49,652 nt of DNA. It comes from Streptomyces sp. CBMA156 (GTDB lineage: Bacteria; Actinomycetota; Actinomycetes; Streptomycetales; Streptomycetaceae). Below are positions 28,671 to 35,381 of the stretch, piece by piece (within the stretch, counting starts at the first letter, position 1; each line of letters opens with the position of its first letter). The notes below the pieces were generated by a model. The model made no database searches and was not told where the DNA came from. It saw only the letters and a list, made by a program, of their open reading frames with translations. The stretch lies in NCBI RefSeq assembly GCF_014596515.1, contig NZ_MSJQ01000344.1, forward strand, positions 1 to 49,652, read 5' to 3'. The position numbers and the translations under genes are program-made.

Positions 28671-29345
28671 CTAGATCGGCGGGGTGGTGGTTCCTGTCCG
28701 GGTGAACCGGTCGTCGTGCAGCTCGTAGTGGAGGATCACGGCGTTGGGCATCTTGCCCTTCCGCTCCTCGGCGAGGATCTCGGGCAGCGTGCGGAGTTCG
28801 AGTAGGGATCGCAGCGCCACCGCGGCGGTCTGGTGAGTGAAGGCGACGACGGTGCACGCTCCCTGGAGCTCGGCCTGGGCGAGGGTGGCGAACTCAGCGG
28901 CCCGCTTGAGCACGCCCTCGGCGAGCGACTCGCCGCCGCCCGGCGCAGTCCAGATGTGCTTGCGCAGGCGGCGGTCCTCGGCGAGTGCGGGGTAGCTGTC
29001 GTAGAGCTCGCGCTTGGTCATGTAGGTGGCGTCGCCGTAGTGCTGCTCGTCGAGGAGCGCGGTCCGCCGGGGCCAGCCGTCGCGGAGGTTGGGCAGGGCG
29101 ATCGCGGCGGTGTCGATCGCCCTGCGGTAGGTGGAGGTATAGACGTGCGGTCCGGGGCCAGCGAGCTGCGGGAGGACCTCGGCGAGCCACTGGGCCTGAC
29201 GGAAGCCGCGCGGAGTCAGGCCGACGATGGTGCGGGAGATGGCGTGGGCGGCGGTTCCGCTGTAGGGACGGGGGTCCTGGTAGAAGCCGTTGTACTTGTC
29301 GGCGTTCTCGACGGACTCGGCGTGCCGGATGACGAGCAGGGGCAA
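28671..29345 (-). CDS. Histidine phosphatase family protein
   Basis: A 224-residue phosphoglycerate-mutase-fold protein. The start is probably the TTG at 29345, seven bases after AGGAG; no ATG or GTG fits the conserved N terminus. The catalytic RHAE motif is at residues 7-10, and the second histidine lies in VAFTHQTA near residue 170. Members remove phosphate from sugars, nucleotides or proteins. The substrate is unknown. It sits ten bases behind the nucleotidyltransferase gene and just ahead of the synthetase-like gene, so it should share their pathway. Confidence 0.85.
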   Translation of the reverse strand: MPLLVIRHAESVENADKYNGFYQDPRPYSGTAAHAISRTIVGLTPRGFRQAQWLAEVLPQLAGPGPHVYTSTYRRAIDTAAIALPNLRDGWPRRTALLDEQHYGDATYMTKRELYDSYPALAEDRRLRKHIWTAPGGGESLAEGVLKRAAEFATLAQAELQGACTVVAFTHQTAAVALRSLLELRTLPEILAEERKGKMPNAVILHYELHDDRFTRTGTTTPPI

Positions 29346-29355
29346 GACGGGGCTC

Positions 29356-30351
29356 CTATCCGGCGAGGTTGGCGACGTAGGAGCCGCTGACGGTCCAGGG
29401 GGTGAGTTCGATTCCGAAGCCGCTGTGTTCGCCGTCCTGGGTGTGGACGAGCTTGCCGGACAGGTGCACGGTGTCGCCGGACCTGAAGGCGCCGGTGTAG
29501 GCGCCGAGGTACGACCGCATGTGGGTGATCCTGCGGGCGAAGGAGTCGGCCTCGTCGATGGTCGAGCTGAGGATCGTCTTGACCTTGATCCCGTAGACGG
29601 CCGGGGTGGTGAGGCCCTCGGCGTGATCGGTGATCTCCGCCAGGAGCGAGATCTCACCGATCTCCTTGGAGGAGGTCCGGGCGAAGGTCCTGTCGCGGTC
29701 GGAGCGGATGGGTTCGCAGTTGATGTGCGCGCCGGCGCTGGCGGTGAGTCCCTGGAGCTTGCGGCGTTCCTGCTTGATGAGGGCGTCGAATGAGCTGCCC
29801 TCCATGTACTTGGCCCGGCGGATGTACAGCCGGGTGAGGTCGTCTCCGTCGTACGGTCGGATCAGCTCGGTCTGCTGGAAGAGCTCCTGGGCGGCCTGGT
29901 AGCCCTCGGGTCCGTAGCAGACGAGGTCGATGTCGGAGCGCTCGTTGAAACAGCCGACGAGGAAGGAGCCGGTGACGCCGATCAGGCCCTGGGCGTCGTT
30001 CGCGGTGATCCACTCGGTGATCGCAAGGAGGTCCTTGCCTGCCGGGTTGTCGGCGACCGCGCCGGGGTCCTCGTGGATGGCGGCGAGGGCCTGGCGGCAG
30101 GAGTAGTGGACGGCCACGTCCTCTCGCGGGATGCCGGTGATGACGCAGCCGAGGGTGTCGGAGTAGACGTAGCACTCCGGCCTGCCAGCGAGGATGCCGA
30201 AGGACTTCGACACGACGCTGTTCTGCCGGTAGGTCCGGTCGAAGAGCCGACGGTCACCCTTCTCGTCGGGGTGGTACTTGACGTAGCCGAGGTAGTGGCT
30301 GCCAGGGTGGCTGTCGCCGATGACCTTGAAGACGACTCCGTGGTGGTCCAT
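29356..30351 (-). CDS. Nucleotidyltransferase, Pol beta fold
   Basis: About 331 residues from the ATG at 30351. The core motif GSFLVGCFNERSDIDL (about residues 125-140) has the GS and DxD pattern that binds metal and NTP in this fold. The similarity is to predicted large stand-alone nucleotidyltransferases, not to short MNT antitoxins. The start is unsure: the motif RDRDY just upstream of this ATG looks conserved, and an in-frame ATG lies farther up within the kinase gene, but neither has a clear ribosome site. It follows the kinase gene closely on the same strand. The acceptor of the nucleotide is unknown. Confidence 0.75.
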   Translation of the reverse strand: MDHHGVVFKVIGDSHPGSHYLGYVKYHPDEKGDRRLFDRTYRQNSVVSKSFGILAGRPECYVYSDTLGCVITGIPREDVAVHYSCRQALAAIHEDPGAVADNPAGKDLLAITEWITANDAQGLIGVTGSFLVGCFNERSDIDLVCYGPEGYQAAQELFQQTELIRPYDGDDLTRLYIRRAKYMEGSSFDALIKQERRKLQGLTASAGAHINCEPIRSDRDRTFARTSSKEIGEISLLAEITDHAEGLTTPAVYGIKVKTILSSTIDEADSFARRITHMRSYLGAYTGAFRSGDTVHLSGKLVHTQDGEHSGFGIELTPWTVSGSYVANLAG

Positions 30352-30385
30352 CAGGTAGTCGCGGTCGCGAACGGTGGGAACCGGC

Positions 30386-31288
30386 CTACCGGTGTTCAGC
30401 GGTGAACCGTTCCAGAGTGGGGAAGGTGCCGGTGTCGATCGTGTTGGACGACTCATACTGATCAAGTCCCATCGTGAAGAGGGTGCGGCGGTACTGCCAC
30501 TTGATGTGCTTGTCGTGCCGCGTGGGGTCGGTGGGCCGCATGAGGGCGAGGAAGAAGAAGCACTTGACGAGCAGGAAGTCGCCCAGGTGCTCGCTCACCC
30601 GCTGCCCGATCAGGGATGCGGTGGTCTCGTCGAGCGCGCCGGTGTAGGCGGCGCGCTGTTCCGAGGTGATGCTGTAGCCCTTGCCGCCGCCTTTGAAGGC
30701 CACGATGTCGAGCGCGGGGTAGACGTCGTAGCCGAGCGGGACCGGTCCGTGGTGCTGCCAGTCGATGACGCCGGCCTGGAGGACGTTGGGCAGGCCGTAG
30801 TCGAGATGTCCGTGCACCATCGGGAGCTGGGCCAGCCGGTCGAGGGCATGCTTGACCGCTTCGTGGACGCGCGGGGTGTCGAGGTCCGGGTTCTCCTCGA
30901 AGACCTCTGCCGCGAAGGCCGCCTTCTCGAACCACGGCGTGGCGGGGAGGGGGTGCCTCGCCTGGGCCTGCAGGAGCTTCGATGCGACGGCCGCCGCCGT
31001 GCTGATCACCTGGTAGCTGACCTGACCATCCTGCCGGGCGTCGGCCAGCGCCTCCTCGTGCAGCGAGCTGTCGCCGATGGCGCGCTCGATGACGAAGTAG
31101 CTCTCGCTCTCCGAGCCGCTGTCGACGATCTCCGGCACCGGGTAACCAAGGCCGGCGGCGAGCTGCTGGAACTCGGCCTCCGCCCGCAGATCCTCACCAC
31201 CGGTCCGCTTGTAGAGCAGACCGTCGGCCGACTTCCACACGGCGCCTTCGGTGGCGGTTCTGTCCTTCACGAACTCCCAGTCACTCAT
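30386..31288 (-). CDS. Phosphotransferase, APH/choline kinase-like
   Basis: A 300-residue kinase-fold protein. The catalytic loop is HGHLDYGLPN near residue 155, with the Asp base and Asn metal ligand, and the metal-binding motif is VIDWQ about 19 residues on. The N-terminal lobe has LLYKR as the likely ATP-lysine strand. Such enzymes phosphorylate hydroxyl groups of small molecules. Position at the head of the operon suggests it starts the pathway whose later steps involve the nucleotidyltransferase and phosphatase. It need not be a resistance gene, and no resistance substrate is implied by context. Confidence 0.8.
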   Translation of the reverse strand: MSDWEFVKDRTATEGAVWKSADGLLYKRTGGEDLRAEAEFQQLAAGLGYPVPEIVDSGSESESYFVIERAIGDSSLHEEALADARQDGQVSYQVISTAAAVASKLLQAQARHPLPATPWFEKAAFAAEVFEENPDLDTPRVHEAVKHALDRLAQLPMVHGHLDYGLPNVLQAGVIDWQHHGPVPLGYDVYPALDIVAFKGGGKGYSITSEQRAAYTGALDETTASLIGQRVSEHLGDFLLVKCFFFLALMRPTDPTRHDKHIKWQYRRTLFTMGLDQYESSNTIDTGTFPTLERFTAEHR

Positions 31289-31511
31289 CTATGCGTCCTT
31301 CGTAGTTCCGAGTTGGCCTGAGGCAGATACGACCATGCCGGGCGGGTTGCCAGAGGGTTGGACCCGCTGCTCCGAAAGAACACGACCAGCCCAGTGCGGG
31401 CCACTGCCAGTGACTTCCCCGATCACGTGGGGTTTCCCTCGGCCGACTGGCTGGTGGAGACCCGATGATTGCGGAGAGTGCGAAGACCGCATCACCGCAT
31501 ACTTGGACAGT
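31289..31511. other. Gap between the kinase and HAD genes
   Basis: About 220 bases with no convincing gene on either strand. It is the natural place for a promoter of the minus-strand kinase operon, but I find no clear -35/-10 match. A site with two ACGTCC half sites lies at its outer edge, inside the end of the HAD gene. Confidence 0.5.
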
Positions 31512-32207
31512 TCAGGGACGTCCTGGGACGTTTTCCAGCAGTGCAAGAAGGCCAACCGTGTCCGACAGGTCCGGCAGCACCACCGGAGCCCCGGCCGCCT
31601 TCAGCTCAGCCTGGCTGTGACTGCCGGAAGCGACCGCGATGATCCCGGATCCCGTGGTGAGCGCTGCCTCGATGTCCCGTGGCGTGTCGCCAACCAGGAC
31701 GACCGGGACATCACTGGACAGTCCGCGGTAGCGCTGGACACGCTGACGAGCGACGGCGACCAGATCGGGACGCTGTTCTGCGTCAGCGCCGTAGGCCCCG
31801 ACAGTGAGATCCAACAGTGGATCGAGGCCGAAGGCCGACAGCTTCACGCGAGCATTCGCTGCGATGTTGCCGGTCAGTACCGATGACACCCAATCTGCCT
31901 GGCTCGACGCCGCCTTGAGGGCATCGAGTACGCCCGGAAGGGCCACCCCACGTCGGCGTAGTTCACCCAAGCGCTCCTCGCCGGCTCGGCTGAGGGCGGC
32001 TTCGACGATCGGCCAGTCGGGCTCCGAGAGGCCGTTTCGGTGGAACATGCCTCGCATGATCAGGCGATCAGTGCGGCCTTCCGTTGACGCTCCCACGGTC
32101 GGCGAGGCGCCGGTCAGCGCGGTGAATGCGGCGGCGTAGATCTCCTTGCTCACCCCGGCGTTCTCGATGAGTGTGTGGTCGATGTCCCACAGAACGATGA
32201 GCTGCAT
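31512..32207 (-). CDS. HAD-superfamily phosphatase
   Basis: A 231-residue hydrolase starting at the ATG at 32207. Motif I is WDIDHTL (nucleophile Asp and acid Asp), motif II is the VLTGN region, and motif III/IV is VLVGDTPRDIEAA. It resembles phosphoglycolate-phosphatase-type HAD enzymes that hydrolyse small phosphate esters. It is divergent from the XRE regulator gene across a 96-base gap and lies upstream of, and on the same strand as, the kinase operon. A role in the same pathway is inferred from position. Confidence 0.85.
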   Translation of the reverse strand: MQLIVLWDIDHTLIENAGVSKEIYAAAFTALTGASPTVGASTEGRTDRLIMRGMFHRNGLSEPDWPIVEAALSRAGEERLGELRRRGVALPGVLDALKAASSQADWVSSVLTGNIAANARVKLSAFGLDPLLDLTVGAYGADAEQRPDLVAVARQRVQRYRGLSSDVPVVLVGDTPRDIEAALTTGSGIIAVASGSHSQAELKAAGAPVVLPDLSDTVGLLALLENVPGRP

Positions 32208-32249
32208 CTCGCCAGCGTAAGCACCTTGGCGGACCGTCAACTCCAGCAG

Positions 32250-32266
32250 AACGTCCCACAACGTCC
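32250..32266. promoter_or_regulatory. Candidate operator, ACGTCC direct repeat
   Basis: AACGTCCCACAACGTCC contains two ACGTCC half sites spaced ten bases, one helical turn. It lies in the 96-base gap between the divergent HAD and XRE genes. A closely similar arrangement, AACGTCCCAGGACGTCC on the minus strand, occurs at 31515-31532. A TATA-like stretch (TGTATAGCC, 32292-32300) a few bases before the XRE GTG could make that transcript leaderless. The XRE protein encoded next is the obvious candidate to bind. Confidence 0.35.
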
Positions 32267-32303
32267 TTGCACAGCCGCGCCCGGCTCGGCTTGTATAGCC
32301 TCT

Positions 32304-33077
32304 GTGAACGAGCGACTTCACTCCGTACTCGCTCAACGAGGCATAGAGCCCGCGGCGCTCGCCGAGGCCTGCGAAGTGGACCCCAAGACCGTTGGCCGCT
32401 GGCTCGGCGGGCGCATGCCCCACCCGAGGCACCGCTTCCGCGCCGCTCGGTTCCTGCGTATTGAGGAGACCTTCCTCTGGCCGGACCCGCAGCCCGGCGC
32501 AGGCCGACGGACCGGCGGGTCAGGCACCGAGCTCGTCGGCACCTACCAGAACCGGGCCAGCGTGCCCCGTGAGACCTGGCTGGCCCTGCTGCAAGAAGCC
32601 CGGCAGCGGATCGACGTGCTTGTCTTCTCCGGGACGTTCTTCGCCCAGTCCAACCCGCACGTCGCCAAGATGCTCGCCGAGCGGGCGGCCGACGGCGTCC
32701 AGGTACGACTGTGCTTCGGCGACCCGAGCGGGCGAGCCGCCGCAGTCAGAGGCCGCGAGGAGGGAATCGGCGACGCCCTCGCCGCCAAGATCCGCGCCTC
32801 TCTTACCTACTACCGTCCTCTGCTCCCGGAGGAGGGCTGCGAGGTGAGGCTTCACGACACCACCCTGTACAACTCCCTCTTCCGCTACGACGACAACCTG
32901 CTGGTCAACCCGCACATCTTCGGGCAGCCGGCCAGCGCCAACCCACTGCTCCACCTCAAGCGAGTGGACCCGGCCGGCTGGTTCGACAACTACGCTCAGA
33001 GCTTCGAAGCAGTCTGGGCCCATGCGCGGCCCTGGACGCCCGACCTGGAGGGGACCGCCGCCCGTGGGCAGGACTGA
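32304..33077 (+). CDS. XRE-type regulator with PLD-like C-terminal domain
   Basis: A 257-residue protein starting at a GTG with no ribosome site, so a leaderless transcript is likely. Residues 1-55 are a helix-turn-helix (LAEACEVDPKTVGRWLGG). The C-terminal part from about residue 85 has a phospholipase-D-like layout ending in RLHDTTLYNSLFRYDDN, like the DUF5919 domain of actinobacterial regulators; the catalytic HxK pair is not intact, so it is probably a sensor. Its 3' end overlaps the start of the NUDIX gene by 14 bases. It likely controls its own operon and perhaps the divergent genes. Confidence 0.8.
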   Translation: MNERLHSVLAQRGIEPAALAEACEVDPKTVGRWLGGRMPHPRHRFRAARFLRIEETFLWPDPQPGAGRRTGGSGTELVGTYQNRASVPRETWLALLQEARQRIDVLVFSGTFFAQSNPHVAKMLAERAADGVQVRLCFGDPSGRAAAVRGREEGIGDALAAKIRASLTYYRPLLPEEGCEVRLHDTTLYNSLFRYDDNLLVNPHIFGQPASANPLLHLKRVDPAGWFDNYAQSFEAVWAHARPWTPDLEGTAARGQD

Positions 33078-33531
33078 GTACTACTACGACCCCAACGCCC
33101 CCAAGGCCAACACCCTCGTCCCTGCCAGCAATCTGCTCGTCGTCGACGACTCCGGAGCCATCCTGCTGCAGCGCCGCCGGGACACGGGCCAGTGGGCCCT
33201 GCCCGGCGGAGCTCAGGACATCGGCGAGACCGCCGCCGAGTGCGCGGTGCGCGAGTGCCTGGAGGAGACCGGCATCCAAGCCGAGATCACAAGCTTCCTC
33301 GGCGTCTACACCAACCCGAACCACATCGTCGCCTACACCGACGGCGAAATCCGCCAGCAGTACGAGAACACCTACATCGGTCGCCCCATCGGCGGCGAGC
33401 CCACGATCAACGACGAGGCCGACGGCGTACGCTTCATCCGGCCCGCCGACCTCGACCAGTACGACATCCACCCCAGCATGCGCCAGCAGATCGGCGACTA
33501 CCTCGCCGACACCTACCCCTACTTGGGCTGA
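33064..33531 (+). CDS. NUDIX hydrolase
   Basis: A 155-residue enzyme starting at a GTG inside the end of the regulator gene. The NUDIX box runs from about residue 47 and fits Gx5Ex7REUxEExGU (GGAQDIGE, then RECLEETGI). It hydrolyses a nucleoside diphosphate linked to another group; the substrate cannot be predicted. In actinomycete integrative elements such as pSAM2 a NUDIX protein (Pif) provides transfer immunity, which makes a gene of this family expected here. The 3' end overlaps the convergent HD gene by 13 bases. Confidence 0.9.
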   Translation: MGRTEYYYDPNAPKANTLVPASNLLVVDDSGAILLQRRRDTGQWALPGGAQDIGETAAECAVRECLEETGIQAEITSFLGVYTNPNHIVAYTDGEIRQQYENTYIGRPIGGEPTINDEADGVRFIRPADLDQYDIHPSMRQQIGDYLADTYPYLG

Positions 33532-34082
33532 GCCGCCAGCGCCGCCTCCACTCGTTCGACGGCCGCGAAGATCTGCGGCGACGCCCGGCGAATGAAGCGC
33601 CCCACCACGCTCTCCGCCCCGTAGCGGCCGAGGATCTCCGCCACACGTGCCTCAGCCGTGGTCGGGCTACCGTCGGGCGTCGTCGTCATGTCGCACCACA
33701 CCAGGGCATCGACCAGGAGCTGGTCCTCCAGCAGCGGGAACTCGGCCTCCAGCACCTCCCGGAGGCCTCGTTCCTCGGCTTCGAACAGCGCGAACGAGTG
33801 GTTCGCCACCAACCGCGTGAGCTGGTCATCGGCCCCATGGACATCACGAAGGAATTGCGCGCCGTCGAGCGGGTGGAAACCTGTTGCCGCCAGCCTCGGC
33901 GCGTAGCCGACATCGTGCAGCAGAGCGGCACAGATGAGAAGCCTGGTCTTCTGACCGAGAACTCCTTCGAGTCGGCCGGCTCGGTCTGCCACGCCTTGAG
34001 TGTGCGCCCAGCGGCGGGGCAGTGGCTCGGCAAGCTCGCTCCTCGCCACCATCCTGGCCCAAGAAGTCGGTTCTTCGCTCAT
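33519..34082 (-). CDS. HD-domain phosphohydrolase
   Basis: About 187 residues from the ATG at 34082; an ATG at 34100 is also possible, and neither has a strong ribosome site. The HD signature is spread over HTQGVADRA, LLHDVGY and FHPLDGA, giving the His...HisAsp...His pattern of metal-dependent phosphohydrolases. Such proteins act on nucleotides, cyclic nucleotides or RNA. It is convergent with the NUDIX gene at the right end of the cargo. The substrate is unknown. Confidence 0.8.
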   Translation of the reverse strand: MSEEPTSWARMVARSELAEPLPRRWAHTQGVADRAGRLEGVLGQKTRLLICAALLHDVGYAPRLAATGFHPLDGAQFLRDVHGADDQLTRLVANHSFALFEAEERGLREVLEAEFPLLEDQLLVDALVWCDMTTTPDGSPTTAEARVAEILGRYGAESVVGRFIRRASPQIFAAVERVEAALAAQPK

Positions 34083-34169
34083 GCGTCGATGGTTTCCCAT
34101 GTCGGCCACCACTACGCGTGGGGCCAAGCGATCCGCAGTCAATGTCCTGGCGTGCTTGGAGGACTAGAC

Positions 34170-34259
34170 GTGGCACAGCAGACTGCCGAGGAACGCCCGG
34201 GCATTGCCGCTGCGATCGTGGCCCACGAAGGCCGCGTCCTAAGGACACCTGATCCGTGA
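34170..34259 (+). pseudogene. Truncated NUDIX hydrolase gene, N-terminal fragment
   Basis: A 29-codon reading frame with a good GGAGGA site eight bases before its GTG. The peptide GIAAAIVAHEGRVL looks like the first strands of a NUDIX hydrolase, but the frame then ends at RTPDP before any NUDIX box. It is probably the remains of a second NUDIX gene cut by a deletion at the right end of the island. Confidence 0.6.
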
Positions 34260-34415
34260 ATCCGGTTCACCTGTCGGACCCCCGGTCTGGCGCGGAAGGC
34301 CGCGAAAAAGGCGAAGTCCGAGGCCAAGAAAGGCCAAGGGGCAACTCGAGATCAACATCCGCGCTCACGCAAGCGATCTTGTATCGCGCCGCCGACGCCT
34401 GCCCACGGGTCATGA
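34260..34415. other. Right end of island without a recognised gene
   Basis: About 155 bases between the NUDIX fragment and the right att site. One frame reads LARKAAKKAKSEAKKGQ, a basic stretch that could be the tail of a lost protein, but nothing before it supports a gene. No integrase end is seen. Confidence 0.5.
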
Positions 34416-34506
34416 AAAGGCAAAAGCCCCAGGTCACGGCGAGTGAGTCCTGGGGCTTTCACAGAGCCGCCTGCGGGATTCGAACCCGCGACCTACGCAT
34501 TACGAG
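34416..34506. other. Right attachment site of the island (91-bp repeat)
   Basis: Identical to 18670-18760. This copy joins on to the tRNA 5' half, so the gene is whole. The boundary of identity at 34506 is the last base of the anticodon loop (34500-34506). Confidence 0.93.
34423..34459. terminator. tRNA-Thr terminator
   Basis: An 11-bp stem, AAAGCCCCAGG at 34423-34433 and CCTGGGGCTTT at 34449-34459, with a 15-base loop, five bases past the tRNA 3' end on the minus strand. Confidence 0.88.
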
Positions 34507-34538
34507 TGCGTTGCTCTGGCCAGCTGAGCTAAGGCGGC
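34465..34538 (-). tRNA. tRNA-Thr, anticodon CGT
   Basis: A 74-nt tRNA on the minus strand. The acceptor stem is GCCGCCT/AGGCGGC with discriminator T; the D stem is GCTC/GAGC; the anticodon stem ACGCA/TGCGT encloses loop CTCGTAA (anticodon CGT at 34502-34504); the T stem GCGGG/CCCGC encloses TTCGAAT. CCA is not encoded. It is the insertion target of the island, which replaced everything from the anticodon loop to the terminator with an identical copy. Confidence 0.97.
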
Positions 34539-34540
34539 AC

Positions 34541-34563
34541 CGTTGCCGTGTGTGGCGGCAACG
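34541..34563 (-). other. Hairpin in the tRNA-Thr leader
   Basis: CGTTGCCG (34541-34548) pairs with CGGCAACG (34556-34563) around a seven-base loop, two bases before the mature tRNA 5' end. If transcription starts near 34563, the leader is nearly all hairpin. Confidence 0.55.
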
Positions 34564-34569
34564 CGGGCC

Positions 34570-34599
34570 AGTCTACACAGGTTCGCAGGTGATCCGTAA
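34570..34599 (-). promoter_or_regulatory. Promoter of tRNA-Thr
   Basis: On the minus strand TTACGG (34594-34599) and TAGACT (34570-34575) are 18 bases apart, a fair match to a vegetative promoter. It would start the transcript about seven bases downstream, just before the leader hairpin. Confidence 0.55.
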
Positions 34600-34621
34600 C
34601 GGGATGCCGGGGCCGCGGTGG

Positions 34622-35272
34622 TCAGGCGGAGGAGACGGCGAGCTTCGCGGCGAAGCCGGCGAAGAGGACGGCGACGCCGCTGGTGAGGGAGGCGGAGAGG
34701 CGCTTGCGGCGGCGGAAGGCGGTGGCGAGGGTGGTGCCCGCGAAGATCAGGAGGGAGAGGTAGAGGAAGCTGAAGGTCTGGAGGATGCCGCCGAGGAGGG
34801 CGAAGGAGAGGGCGGGCTGTCCGTAGGAGGGGTCGACGAACTGGGTGAAGAAGGAGAGGAGGAAGAGGATGGCCTTCGGGTTGAGGAGGCTGATCACCAG
34901 GGCGCGGCGGAAGGGGTTCTCGGTGGACTCGGGGGCCGGTTGGGCGGTGGGGTCGGCGACGGCCCGGCGTTCGCGCCAGAGCTGGCGGGCGGCGCGGAGC
35001 ATGCCGTAGCCGATCCAGAGCAGGTAGGCGGCGCCGCCGAACTTGACCACGGCGAAGACGGCCGGGTTGGCCTTGAGCAGGGAGGCCGCGCCCAGCGAGG
35101 TGAGGCTGATCAGGGTGAGGTCGCCGATGAAGACGCCGGCCGCGGCCCGGTAGCCGGTGCGGACGCCCTTGCGGGCCGCGACGGACAGCACGTACAGGGA
35201 GTTGGGGCCGGGCAGCAGGATGATGACGAGGGCGCCGAGGACGTACGTCGCCAGGTCGTTGACTCCGAGCAC
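34622..35272 (-). CDS. LysE/RhtB-family amino acid exporter (LeuE-like)
   Basis: A 216-residue membrane protein with about six transmembrane segments. The chosen GTG at 35272 has GGAG six bases upstream and gives the N terminus VLGVNDLATYVLG, close to LeuE proteins; an ATG at 35314 adds 14 residues and has no ribosome site. LPGPNSLYVL near the N terminus and NPKAILFLLSFF in the middle are the LysE family signatures. It probably exports leucine or another neutral amino acid. This is the first chromosomal gene right of the tRNA. Confidence 0.88.
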   Translation of the reverse strand: MLGVNDLATYVLGALVIILLPGPNSLYVLSVAARKGVRTGYRAAAGVFIGDLTLISLTSLGAASLLKANPAVFAVVKFGGAAYLLWIGYGMLRAARQLWRERRAVADPTAQPAPESTENPFRRALVISLLNPKAILFLLSFFTQFVDPSYGQPALSFALLGGILQTFSFLYLSLLIFAGTTLATAFRRRKRLSASLTSGVAVLFAGFAAKLAVSSA

Positions 35273-35381
35273 GATGAGCTCCGGTGCAGGGGGAGGGTGG
35301 CAGGGGGCGCTCATCGTAACGTCGTACCGCTGATTGGTTGAAGTAGAAATCACCTGTCGGACGGCCGGCGCCGGCCAGGCC

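Larger units (their letters stand above)
18670..34506. mobile_element. Genomic island in tRNA-Thr(CGT), defence cargo
   Basis: The island is bounded by the perfect 91-bp repeats and restores an intact tRNA at its right end. Cargo: a type I restriction-modification system, a Septu-like pair, a minus-strand cassette of synthetase-like, phosphatase, nucleotidyltransferase and kinase genes, a regulator-NUDIX pair and an HD protein. Its genes are visibly less GC-extreme than those on either side, especially the hsd and ATPase/HNH genes. No integrase, excisionase, replication or transfer gene is recognisable, so it is probably immobile alone or moved by another element's integrase. Confidence 0.88.

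Noticed and set aside
30386..31288. Aminoglycoside resistance gene
   Set aside because: Only the general kinase fold is visible; it sits in an operon with a nucleotidyltransferase and phosphatase and no resistance context.
35363..35376. GGCCGGCGCCGGCC palindrome after the TAP-like peptidase
   Set aside because: It has no loop, and short GC palindromes like this are expected often in such DNA.
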